64,000 bases of DNA, taken from NCBI GenBank assembly GCA_044224905.1, contig JBGAJN010000004.1:186001-250000 (forward strand). The letters are read 5' to 3'. Origin of the DNA: JBGAJN01 sp044224905 (GTDB lineage Bacteria; Verrucomicrobiota; Verrucomicrobiia; Limisphaerales; JBGAJN01). Each line of letters begins with the position of its first letter. Within the stretch, counting starts at the first letter, position 1. Both the position numbers and the translations under genes were made by a program. This document shows positions 1 through 7,721 of the stretch, piece after piece. The notes under the pieces are model-generated. The model did no database searches and was not told the DNA's origin. It saw only the letters and a list, made by a program, of their open reading frames with translations.

Positions 1-637
1 CGATGTCGCGGAGCAATGCATTCAGAAGAAAGCGATCGTCTATGACGGCGATGGCGACGCGCACTACGACACGATCTCGGCGTTCATCAAATCGATGCGC
101 GGCAGCGATCCCGACGCGACGCTCTATTGGCTTGCGAAGATGATTCACGCCGGCGAAGACCCGCGCTTCATCACGCGCCGGATCGTGATTCACGCCGCGG
201 AGGACGTTGGCCTCGCCGATCCGATGGCGCTCGTGCTCGCGAATGCCGCGCATCAAGCGGCCGAGTTCGTCGGTTGGCCCGAGGCGCGCATTCCCATCGC
301 CGAAGCCGCGCTCTACATCGCCACGGCGAACAAGAGCAACTCCGTCGTCGCCGCCATCGACGCCGCGCTCGACGACGTGAAGAGCGGTCGCACGTTGCCC
401 GTGCCCGACCATCTGCGCGACGGCCACTACGCCGGCTCGAAACGCCTCGGCCACGGCGTCGGTTACCAATACGCCCACGAAGGCGAAGGCCATTTCGTCG
501 TGCAAGATTACCTCGGCGCGGCCAAGCGTTACTACGAGCCGACCGAGCAAGGCGTGGAGAAGAAGATCAAGGAACGCGTGGAGAAGTGGCGCGCGTTGAT
601 TGCGCAGAACCCACCCGCGAAGCCGAAAGCGCAATGA
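1..637 (+). CDS. rarA: Replication-associated recombination protein A (RarA/MgsA), 3' part
   Basis: The reading frame is open from base 2 to the TGA at 635-637, so this is the C-terminal roughly 211 residues of a gene that starts before the window. It matches the C-terminal helical/tetramerisation part of the RarA (MgsA, WRNIP1-like) AAA+ ATPases, with DATLYWLAKMIHAGEDPRFI, then the HAAEDVGLADP motif and the late GYQYAHE segment. RarA acts at stalled replication forks. The ATPase core (Walker A and B) lies outside the window. The stop overlaps the start of the next gene by 4 bases (ATGA), which suggests translational coupling. Confidence 0.93.
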   Translation, partial: DVAEQCIQKKAIVYDGDGDAHYDTISAFIKSMRGSDPDATLYWLAKMIHAGEDPRFITRRIVIHAAEDVGLADPMALVLANAAHQAAEFVGWPEARIPIAEAALYIATANKSNSVVAAIDAALDDVKSGRTLPVPDHLRDGHYAGSKRLGHGVGYQYAHEGEGHFVVQDYLGAAKRYYEPTEQGVEKKIKERVEKWRALIAQNPPAKPKAQ

Positions 638-1233
638 ACCCGTTGTCGCTCCCGGAACAAAAGTCCGCGCTGCGAACCCGCATTCGCGCCGCCGTCCACC
701 AACTCACCGCCGACGAGCGCGCCACGTCCTCGGCCAAAATTCTCGCGTCACTCCGCGCTCAGGCCGTCTGGAAGAACGCCCGCACCGTGCTCTTGTTCTC
801 ACCGCTCCACGACGAGGCCGACCTCTGGCCCGCTGTCGTGGACGCAGTCGCCGCCGGCAAGACCATCGCCCTGCCCCGCTTCGTCGCTGACCGCCGGTGT
901 TACGAGGCGGCGCTCATCCGCGATCTCGCGCGCGATTGCGCGACCGGCAGCTTCGGCATCCGCGAACCGCGTCCCGAGTGTGCCGCTCTGCCGTTAAACC
1001 AACTGGACTTTGTGCTCGTTCCCGGTATAGGCTTCGACTCCGCTGGTTGGCGGTTGGGGCGTGGCAAAGGTTACTACGATCAGCTGCTGGCGACGGTGAC
1101 CGGGATCAAATGCGGCGTGGGCTTTGATTGCCAGTTGGTCGACGCGGTGCCCCATGAAACCCACGATGTTCGTTTGAATTGCTTGTTAACTCCGTCGCGG
1201 TGGTTCGACTTCGACCACACGCGCGGCGACTGA
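634..1233 (+). CDS. fau: 5-formyltetrahydrofolate cyclo-ligase
   Basis: This 199-residue protein fits the 5-formyl-THF cyclo-ligase (MTHFS) family, which uses ATP to convert 5-formyl-THF to 5,10-methenyl-THF in the cytoplasm. The diagnostic glycine-rich motif GRGKGYYDQLL lies near residue 145, preceded by LVPGIGFDSAGWRLG. The ATG at 634 is chosen because it gives a family-length protein and overlaps the rarA stop as ATGA; the same frame is open further upstream but reads as a rarA shadow there. The stop at 1231-1233 directly abuts the rny ATG, so rarA, this gene and rny are probably one transcript. Confidence 0.92.
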   Translation: MNPLSLPEQKSALRTRIRAAVHQLTADERATSSAKILASLRAQAVWKNARTVLLFSPLHDEADLWPAVVDAVAAGKTIALPRFVADRRCYEAALIRDLARDCATGSFGIREPRPECAALPLNQLDFVLVPGIGFDSAGWRLGRGKGYYDQLLATVTGIKCGVGFDCQLVDAVPHETHDVRLNCLLTPSRWFDFDHTRGD

Positions 1234-2799
1234 ATGTTTTTGTTGGCCAATATTTACGTTGAAGCGACCGCCATGCTTCTCGGCGGCGCCGCTCTGGGCT
1301 ACGGACTCTTCGCCTGGCGCGAACGCGCCTTCCGCAACGCCGCCAAACTCCAGGAACAGACCACCCTCGACAACGCCCGTCGCGAAGCCGAGGCCATCGT
1401 TCGCGAAGCCCGCCTCAACGCCAACGAAGACGCCCTCAAACTCCGCGAGCAAACCGAGCAAGCCTTCACCGCCCGCCGCAAGGAACTCGCCGACCTCGAA
1501 GCCCGCCTCGCCCAGCGCGAAGCTTTGCTCAACCAGCAACTCGAGAACATCGTCGTCGAGGAAAAGAATCTCCGCCGCCAGAAGGAACAACACGCCAGCG
1601 CGGTTGCCGAACTGGAACTGCGCAACGTCGAACTCATCCATCTCACCGAGGAACGGAAGAACCAACTCCAGAACATCAGCCGCCTCACCGAGTCCGACGC
1701 CCGCGCGCAGTTGCTACACGAGGTCGAGCAGTCCGCCCAGCGCGACGCCGGCGATATCACGCGCAAGATCGTCGACGACGCCAAGTCCCGCGCCGAGGAA
1801 AAAGCCCGCCGCATCATCAGCCTCGCGATCCAGCGCTACGCCGCTGAGCACACCTTCGAGACGACCACCGCCACCATTGCCCTCACCGGCGATGACATGA
1901 AAGGCCGCATCATCGGCCGCGAAGGTCGCAACATCCGTTCCTTCGAACACGCCACCGGCGTCACCGTCCTCATCGACGACACGCCCAACGCCGTCGTTCT
2001 CTCCGGCTTCGATCCCGTGCGCCGCGAGATCGCGCGCGAATCCATGCAGCGCCTCATCCTCGACGGCCGCATCCATCCCACGCGCATCGAGGAAGTCGTC
2101 GCCAAGGTCTCACAGGAAATGGACGAAACCATCGTCCGCCTCGGCATGGAAGCCGTGATGAAAGTCGGCCTGCCTCCGATGCACGACGAGATCACCAAAC
2201 TCCTCGGCCGCCTCCATTTCCGCTACAGCTTCTCGCAAAACATCCTCGACCACTCCGTCGAAGTCGCCCAGTTCATGAGCCTCATGGCCGGCGAACTCGG
2301 CATGGACCTCGCCAACGCCAAACGCGCCGGACTCCTGCACGACATCGGCAAAGCCGTCAGCCACGAGATCGAAGGCCCGCACGCCATCGTGGGTGCTGAC
2401 ATTCTCAAGCGCCACGGCGAATGCCCCGAAGTCATCAACGCCGTCGCCTCGCACCACGACGAGGTTCCACACGAAGGCCCGCTCGGCATCCTCGTCAGCG
2501 CCGCCGATGCCATCAGCGGTTCCCGCCCCGGCGCGCGTTCCGAGACGATGACCACGTATATCAAGCGCCTCGAAGACCTCGAGAAGATCAGTTGCTCCTT
2601 TGAAGGCGTGGAAAAAGTGTACGCCGTGCAAGCCGGCCGCGAACTCCGCGTCTTCGTCCATCCCGACAAGATCAACGACGAAGCCGCCTTCACCCTCGCC
2701 AAGAACATCGTCCGCAAGATCGAAGACGAACTCCAGTATCCCGGCCAGATCCGCGTCACCGTCATCCGCGAAACCCGCGTGGTGGAATTCGCGAAATAG
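1234..2799 (+). CDS. rny: Ribonuclease Y
   Basis: This 521-residue membrane-anchored endoribonuclease initiates mRNA decay. Domains in order are an N-terminal membrane segment (about residues 5-25), a long charged coiled coil (about 40-190), a KH RNA-binding domain containing GRIIGREGRNIR (about 226-237), and an HD phosphohydrolase domain with the catalytic His-Asp pair near residues 369-370 (LLHDIGKA). Length and order are normal for the family. It starts at the base after the cyclo-ligase stop. Immediately downstream is the 21-bp palindrome array, which would form the 3' end of the rny transcript if transcription continues. Confidence 0.97.
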   Translation: MFLLANIYVEATAMLLGGAALGYGLFAWRERAFRNAAKLQEQTTLDNARREAEAIVREARLNANEDALKLREQTEQAFTARRKELADLEARLAQREALLNQQLENIVVEEKNLRRQKEQHASAVAELELRNVELIHLTEERKNQLQNISRLTESDARAQLLHEVEQSAQRDAGDITRKIVDDAKSRAEEKARRIISLAIQRYAAEHTFETTTATIALTGDDMKGRIIGREGRNIRSFEHATGVTVLIDDTPNAVVLSGFDPVRREIARESMQRLILDGRIHPTRIEEVVAKVSQEMDETIVRLGMEAVMKVGLPPMHDEITKLLGRLHFRYSFSQNILDHSVEVAQFMSLMAGELGMDLANAKRAGLLHDIGKAVSHEIEGPHAIVGADILKRHGECPEVINAVASHHDEVPHEGPLGILVSAADAISGSRPGARSETMTTYIKRLEDLEKISCSFEGVEKVYAVQAGRELRVFVHPDKINDEAAFTLAKNIVRKIEDELQYPGQIRVTVIRETRVVEFAK

Positions 2800-2856
2800 T
2801 CCCTGGTAAGGTCCAACAAGTCCCCATCCCCGCCGTCCGCCGTTTCCGTCCGAAAT

Positions 2857-3129
2857 GGGATGCTTCCCTGATCAAAACCCGTCTTTCCCACTCGAAAAGG
2901 GATGTTTCCCCGATGAAAAGGGTAAGTCCCCCAACCACCGGGGACCGTTCCCGAATCAAACGGGAACCTTCCCCGCCCCGTGGGGAAACTCCCCCAATGA
3001 TCCGGGAAGCTTCCCCAATCAACGGGGAAGCTTCCCCGTTCGATGGGGATCGTTCCCCATGCCAAAGGGATTAATCCCTTTTCAAACGGGATTGTTCCCC
3101 GCGGCGCGGGGAACGTTCCTCGTGGCGTG
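2857..3129. repeat. 21-bp-periodic palindrome array, block A (GGGA..TCCC core)
   Basis: Thirteen consecutive 21-bp units start at 2857, 2878, 2899, 2920, 2941, 2962, 2983, 3004, 3025, 3046, 3067, 3088 and 3109 with no indel. Each opens with GGGA or a near variant (the second has the complement CCCG) and carries a short palindrome of the type GGGGAAGCTTCCCC, followed by 7-9 variable bases. A degenerate unit may precede at 2836. Because 21 is a multiple of 3, the block also reads as heptads in several frames (GSFPxxW-like on both strands), but one + frame is broken by TGA at 2998. The region is not a normal gene; whether it acts as DNA, RNA or repeat peptide cannot be decided from the sequence alone. 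Confidence 0.9.
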
Positions 3130-3372
3130 GAGGTCACCCTCCCTCGCGCGGAGGTCGACCTCCATTGCGCGGAGGGCGCCCCCCTTACGACGGAGGTCGT
3201 CGGCGATAACGCGGAGGTCGCCCTCCGTATGACGGAGGGCGTCGGCGGTGGCGCGGAGGTCTACCTCCACGTCACGGAGGTCGTCGTCAATGGCACGGAG
3301 GTCTACCTCCGTGCTGCGGAGGTCTACCTCCATGGTGCGGAGGGCGTCGTTGGCGCGACGGAGGGCACCCAT
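3130..3372. repeat. 21-bp-periodic palindrome array, block B (CGGAGGTC core)
   Basis: Twelve further units start at 3130, 3151, 3172, 3193, 3214, 3235, 3256, 3277, 3298, 3319, 3340 and 3361. They stay exactly in the 21-bp phase of block A but have a different core. CGGAGGTC or CGGAGGGC is nearly invariant, and about half of the units complete it to a palindrome such as GAGGTCGACCTC or the near-palindrome GAGGTCTACCTC. On the minus strand one frame (open 3585 to 3082) reads as heptads with an almost invariant Leu-Arg pair and mostly M/T/I/V three residues later, a possible coiled coil. The + frame reads EVxL heptads and ends at TAA 3373-3375. I leave coding status open. Confidence 0.9.
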
Positions 3373-3529
3373 TAATCCATCAAAAACGCCGCCGAAACCG
3401 CGAATCACCCCGAAAACGGCACTTCCGACGCTGGCGGCCGTAGTTCCGGCGTCCGATTGGCCTTCGTCCGCGCGACCGCTGGCCGTTCCCAACCGCGCCA
3501 CGACCTTTCCCGCAGCGTGGGTTGAGCTA

Positions 3530-3581
3530 GGTAGGGTCGGCGCGCTGCGCCGACCGGACATCGCAGCGCGATGTCCCTGCC
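3530..3581. repeat. REP-like double hairpin, copy 1
   Basis: Two perfect back-to-back hairpins, GTCGGCGC-GCT-GCGCCGAC and GGACATCGC-AGC-GCGATGTCC, are enclosed by an outer inverted repeat GGTAGGG...CCCTGCC. The second copy is at 7586-7652. The structure resembles bacterial REP/BIME elements. No transposase is nearby. The two copies, in the same orientation, bracket the tandem surface-protein genes 3712-7584. Confidence 0.8.
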
Positions 3582-3672
3582 ACACCCCATCCGCGCATCC
3601 CCAGCTGGAATTCCCGGCTTGAAAACCGCCGGCTAAAGTGGCCTACTCATTCTACAACCGAAGGGAAACCCC

Positions 3673-3696
3673 AACGCCGCGCTGAAGGGCGTTTTT
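3673..3696 (+). terminator. Hairpin with T-tract just upstream of the 3712 gene
   Basis: AACGCC and GGCGTT pair across a 9-base loop and are followed by TTT (five T in all including the arm). It ends 15 bases before the GTG at 3712. It could terminate upstream transcription or act as an attenuator or a start-site-masking hairpin for the 3712 gene. Stem stability is only moderate. Confidence 0.4.
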
Positions 3697-3711
3697 GAAC
3701 AACGAGCCATC

Positions 3712-5790
3712 GTGAAGACCATCCACCACTGGATCATCCGGAGTATCCTTGCGCTCGCCGTAGCCTGCCTTGCCGCGCCCGCCCGCGCTCAACTCGTGCC
3801 TGATGGCGGGACGAATGTGCTCGACGGCGTGACCAACAGCGTCAGCGGCGATCTCACCGTGGGAACGAACGGCAATTCCACGATGTTGAGTCTCACCAAC
3901 GCCGCCGCGGTGGATGTCAGCGGCCAAACCGTCATCGGTTATGACGCTGTCAGTTTCAGCAACGTGGTTGATGTCGCCGGCGTCGGCTCGCGGTTTGCCA
4001 CGCTCGGGAATTCCTTCGTCGGGTTCAACGGTTCGGGCAATCAGTTGCTGATCACCGACGGAGGCTATGTGAGCAATGGAAATGGTTACATCAGCGGTGC
4101 CAATAACGCCGACAACAACCGAGTCACGGTAAACGGGCTCAACTCAACGTGGAACAGCAGCGGACAACTATATGTCGGCCACAGTGGCTCATCCAACGCC
4201 CTACTCATCGCCAACGGCGGGCGGGTGGCAAACACTTCCGGCAGAGTTGGCTTAATGTTTACTGCGAAGAACAACTACGTAACCGTCACTGACGCCAACT
4301 CGCTCTGGACGAATAGTGACGCACTCTACGTCGGCTGGAGGGGCTCGGCGAACACGCTCCTCATCACTAACGGCGGTCGGGTGGAAAACACCTTTGGTTA
4401 CATCGGGGACGGTTATATCGCAGATGGTTACCCTCCTGCTGGCGGTAGCAATAATCAGGTCATTGTTACGGGAAGCAATTCGGTATGGAACAATAGTTTT
4501 GGTTTTGTTGTCGGTTATTCCAGCACATTTGGATCGTTGCGCATCGCAAATGGCGGCGTGGTGAGAAGTAAAGTCGGTTACATTGGTTACGGTTTTCCCG
4601 TATACGATCCCGGAACAGCGAATTACAACGAGGTAATCGTCGGTGGTCTCAATTCGTTATGGACTAACAGCGGAAATCTTTATGTCGGCTCCAACGGGTC
4701 TTTCAATACGCTTACTATCACCAACAATGGCTACGTGGTAACTAGCAACTGCTTCATCGGCTATGGTTCTGTTTCCAACAGCGTCGTTGTGAGCGATACT
4801 ACATCGGTCTTTAAATGCCGCTCCACTCTGCATGTTGGGTACCTAGGGACTTTCAACACTATGCTCATTGCGGGTGGCGGCGAGGTGCAGGCAGGTGATT
4901 TTTATCTAAGTTTCAATACGGGTTCGTCCAACAACCTCTTGAGCGTGATCAACAGCAAGCTGATTGTGACCAATGTTGTCAGAACCGCTGTTTTCGACGT
5001 CCGCCGCGGCAGCGTCATTTTCAATGGCGGCGATATTCGCGTCGACCAGCTAATACTCAACAACAGCAATGGCATTTTCGCGTTTAACGCTGGCACGCTG
5101 AAAGTTCGCGCGGCGACGATTTCCAACAGCATGTCTTTCATCGTCGGTGACGGCACGAACGCCGCCGTGCTCGACTTGGTCGGCGGTCGTATCAATTCCT
5201 TCGCCGATGGATTACTGATCCAAACGAACGCGACGCTCACCGGCACCGGTACGATCAAAGGCACCGTGACCAATTGCGGGACGATCTCCCTTACCAACAC
5301 AAATCAGATGACCTTCACGGGTTGGGTGGTGAATAAGGGAGTGATAAATGCTTTCGGCAACGGCCTGCTCATCCAAACCAACGCCACGCTCACCGGCACG
5401 GGTACAATCAACGGGAGCGTGACCAATTGCGGGACGATCTTCCTCACCAACGCCGACCAGATGATCTTCACCGGCCCGTTGGTCAACAAGGGCGTGATCA
5501 TCGCCGTGACCGGCACGCCGCGCTTCGGTTCCACTTTCACCAATCTCGGCACCCTCATCACCACCGCCAGCATCAACGTGGCAAACGCCTCCGTCAGCGG
5601 CGACGACATCGTGCTGCAATTCAACTCCGTGTCCAACTACCTCCACGAAGTGCAGGCGAGCACGAACGTTTCCTCCGGCCTCTGGCAAAGCCTGACCAAC
5701 GGCCTCCTCGGCACCGGCAGCCCCATCACCTTCACGGATGTTGGCGGCGCGTTGACCAGCAATCGCACCTACCGCGTGCTCCTGCATTGA
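3712..5790 (+). CDS. Secreted surface protein with T5SS/PEP-CTERM-type repeats (first tandem copy)
   Basis: This 692-residue protein begins at a GTG and has a clear signal peptide (about residues 1-27, cut after ARA). From about residue 90 to 400 it carries repeated units of 45-60 residues of the form LYVGxxGSxNxLLIxNGGxV, the autotransporter/PEP-CTERM-associated beta-strand repeat, so a beta-helical surface fold is likely. A segment beginning NGLLIQTNATLTGTGTI occurs twice in tandem near residues 500-590. The C-terminus is a module with ASTN...LWQSL...TYRVLLH rather than a membrane barrel or a PEP-CTERM tail. The first ~70 and last ~150 residues are nearly identical to the next gene while the middle differs. 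The function is unknown. Confidence 0.8.
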   Translation: MKTIHHWIIRSILALAVACLAAPARAQLVPDGGTNVLDGVTNSVSGDLTVGTNGNSTMLSLTNAAAVDVSGQTVIGYDAVSFSNVVDVAGVGSRFATLGNSFVGFNGSGNQLLITDGGYVSNGNGYISGANNADNNRVTVNGLNSTWNSSGQLYVGHSGSSNALLIANGGRVANTSGRVGLMFTAKNNYVTVTDANSLWTNSDALYVGWRGSANTLLITNGGRVENTFGYIGDGYIADGYPPAGGSNNQVIVTGSNSVWNNSFGFVVGYSSTFGSLRIANGGVVRSKVGYIGYGFPVYDPGTANYNEVIVGGLNSLWTNSGNLYVGSNGSFNTLTITNNGYVVTSNCFIGYGSVSNSVVVSDTTSVFKCRSTLHVGYLGTFNTMLIAGGGEVQAGDFYLSFNTGSSNNLLSVINSKLIVTNVVRTAVFDVRRGSVIFNGGDIRVDQLILNNSNGIFAFNAGTLKVRAATISNSMSFIVGDGTNAAVLDLVGGRINSFADGLLIQTNATLTGTGTIKGTVTNCGTISLTNTNQMTFTGWVVNKGVINAFGNGLLIQTNATLTGTGTINGSVTNCGTIFLTNADQMIFTGPLVNKGVIIAVTGTPRFGSTFTNLGTLITTASINVANASVSGDDIVLQFNSVSNYLHEVQASTNVSSGLWQSLTNGLLGTGSPITFTDVGGALTSNRTYRVLLH

Positions 5791-5814
5791 CCGCATGAAA
5801 CCCAAACCAATGCC

Positions 5815-7584
5815 ATGAGAACCACCCGCTCCGTCGTGGTCTGCTTCCTCTTCACCGTCGCGGCGACGCTCGCGCTGCTCACTGCCACCGCCCGCGCTCA
5901 ACTCGTGCCCGATGGCGGGACGAATGTGCTCGACGGCGTGACCAACAGCGTCAGCGGCGATCTCACCGTGGGCACCAATGGCAGCTTCACGATGTTGAGC
6001 CTCACCAATGCGACTGTCGTCGATGTTAGCGGCCAAACCTTCATCGGGCGCGACACCGGGAGCTTCAGCAACGTGGTCGACGTCACCGGCTCCGGATCGC
6101 TCCTGTCCACCACCAACGATCTCTACGTCGGCTCCAACGGTTGGGGGAATGAATTGATCATCACTGACGGCGGCAGCGTGAGCAATTTCACAAGTACCAT
6201 AGGCGCCACATCAGATAGCGTAAGCAATCGCGTCTTGATTACTGGCCCAAGCTCGTTATGGACCAACGCTGGCCAACTCACGGTGGGCTTAGAAGGGGCT
6301 TTCAACTCCCTGGTCATTAGCAACGGTGGGACGTTGATTATCGGCGCTGTGACGAACAATGGTTATTCAACGATCATCGGCGCAGCCGTAGGTTCATCGA
6401 ATAACTCAGCCTTAATTTCGGGCTCCGGCTCGTCTTGGCATAACAGACATGATGTAATCGTTGGAGGGGCGGGGTCATTTAATTCATTACGGATCGCGGA
6501 CGGCGGTAAAGTGAACATTTCTTCAACTAAATCAGGATTTATTGGCGGTACCGGAAACAAAAACCACGTAATTGTCAGCGGCTCCTCGTCGGCCTGGTAC
6601 ATCAGCCAAAGCTTACACGTTGGCTACTTCAGCTCATTCAACACCTTGCTCATTACTGATGGCGGTACGGTGACCAATCGCCCCGCAATCATCGGCTTTG
6701 GTGCGGGTGCCAACAGCAACTACGTCATCGTGAACGGCACCAATTCCGCATGGCACACAAGCATGATGAGCGTCGGCAGCGCTGGCGCATACAACTCCCT
6801 GCTCGTCACCAACGGCGGCACGGTGACTTCGAAGATCGCCTCGTTCAGGGTGGGTTTGAACAACAACTCGTCCAGCAACAATCAGGTGACCGTGGACGGC
6901 GGCGTGCTGCTCGTTACTAACGTGGCCAACACAAACGTATTGCAAATCCGCCGCGGCATTTGCGTGTTCAACGCCGGCCTCATTAAGGCAGATAAGTTGG
7001 TGCTAACCAACAGCGAAGGGCTCTTTCAATTTAATGGCGGCACACTCAACGTCCGCACCACCACTGTTACCAATGGTTTTGTTTTCACAGCCGGAAATGG
7101 AACAAACGAGGCCATATTCGACGTGTTGGGCGTTGGCCCTCATGTTTTCGCCAACGGCCTCCTCATCCAAACTAACGCCACGCTCACCGGCACGGGCACC
7201 ATTAACGGGAGCGTGACCAATTGCGGGACGATCTTCCTCACCAACGCCGACCAGATGCTCTTCACCGGCTCGGTGGTGAACAAGGGCGTGATCATCGCCG
7301 TGACCGGCACGCCGCGCTTCGGCTCCACCTTCACCAACCTCGGCACCCTCATCACCACCGCCAGCATCAACGTGGCAAACGTCTCCGTCAGCGGCCCGGA
7401 CATCGTGCTGCAATTCAACTCCGTCTCCAACTACATCCACGAAGTGCAGGCCAGCACGAACGTTTCCTCCGGCCTTTGGCAAACCCTGACCAACGGTCTC
7501 CTCGGCACCGGCAGCCCCATCACCTTTACCGACCCCGGCGGCGCGTTGACCAGCAACCGCACCTACCGCGTGCTCTTGCATTAG
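5815..7584 (+). CDS. Secreted surface protein with T5SS/PEP-CTERM-type repeats (second tandem copy)
   Basis: This 589-residue paralogue of the preceding gene starts 25 bases after it. Its signal peptide differs (about 1-29, cut after ARA), then both proteins share QLVPDGGTNVLDGVTNSVSG. The middle consists of beta-strand repeats (GSFNSLRIADGG-like units) that diverge from copy one, and the end carries a single copy of the NGLLIQTNATLTGTGTI segment that copy one has twice, followed by the same ...TYRVLLH C-terminal module. DNA identity in the last ~400 bases is very high by eye, suggesting recent duplication or gene conversion. Probably co-transcribed with copy one. Confidence 0.8.
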   Translation: MRTTRSVVVCFLFTVAATLALLTATARAQLVPDGGTNVLDGVTNSVSGDLTVGTNGSFTMLSLTNATVVDVSGQTFIGRDTGSFSNVVDVTGSGSLLSTTNDLYVGSNGWGNELIITDGGSVSNFTSTIGATSDSVSNRVLITGPSSLWTNAGQLTVGLEGAFNSLVISNGGTLIIGAVTNNGYSTIIGAAVGSSNNSALISGSGSSWHNRHDVIVGGAGSFNSLRIADGGKVNISSTKSGFIGGTGNKNHVIVSGSSSAWYISQSLHVGYFSSFNTLLITDGGTVTNRPAIIGFGAGANSNYVIVNGTNSAWHTSMMSVGSAGAYNSLLVTNGGTVTSKIASFRVGLNNNSSSNNQVTVDGGVLLVTNVANTNVLQIRRGICVFNAGLIKADKLVLTNSEGLFQFNGGTLNVRTTTVTNGFVFTAGNGTNEAIFDVLGVGPHVFANGLLIQTNATLTGTGTINGSVTNCGTIFLTNADQMLFTGSVVNKGVIIAVTGTPRFGSTFTNLGTLITTASINVANVSVSGPDIVLQFNSVSNYIHEVQASTNVSSGLWQTLTNGLLGTGSPITFTDPGGALTSNRTYRVLLH

Positions 7585-7585
7585 T

Positions 7586-7652
7586 GGTAGGGTCGGCGCG
7601 CTGCGCTCCTAGCGGAGTGCCACCTCGGACATCGCAGCGCGATGTCCCTACC
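7586..7652. repeat. REP-like double hairpin, copy 2
   Basis: The second copy begins one base after the stop of the tandem gene. The outer arms GGTAGGG and CCCTACC pair perfectly, and the hairpin GGACATCGC-AGC-GCGATGTCC is identical to copy 1. The first hairpin is altered by extra bases (GCTCCTAGCGGAGTGCC). The orientation is the same as at 3530-3581. Confidence 0.8.
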
Positions 7653-7665
7653 AAACTGCGAAAGC

Positions 7666-7696
7666 AGAAAGGGACCGCTGGTGGCGGTCCCTTTCT
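7666..7696. terminator. Bidirectional terminator between the surface genes and gyrA
   Basis: A perfect 13-bp stem, AGAAAGGGACCGC paired with GCGGTCCCTTTCT, has a TGGTG loop. It sits between two convergent genes, the surface protein ending at 7584 (+) and gyrA ending at 7722 (-). Both flanks have short T/A runs within the stem base, so it can serve both strands. Confidence 0.75.
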
Positions 7697-7721
7697 CGTG
7701 GGTGTTCGTTGCGCGAGCGCG

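Noticed and set aside
2857..3372. CRISPR array or simple microsatellite
   Set aside because: The period is only 21 bp and a core changes midway; there is no spacer-repeat logic. Simple slippage would have produced indels.
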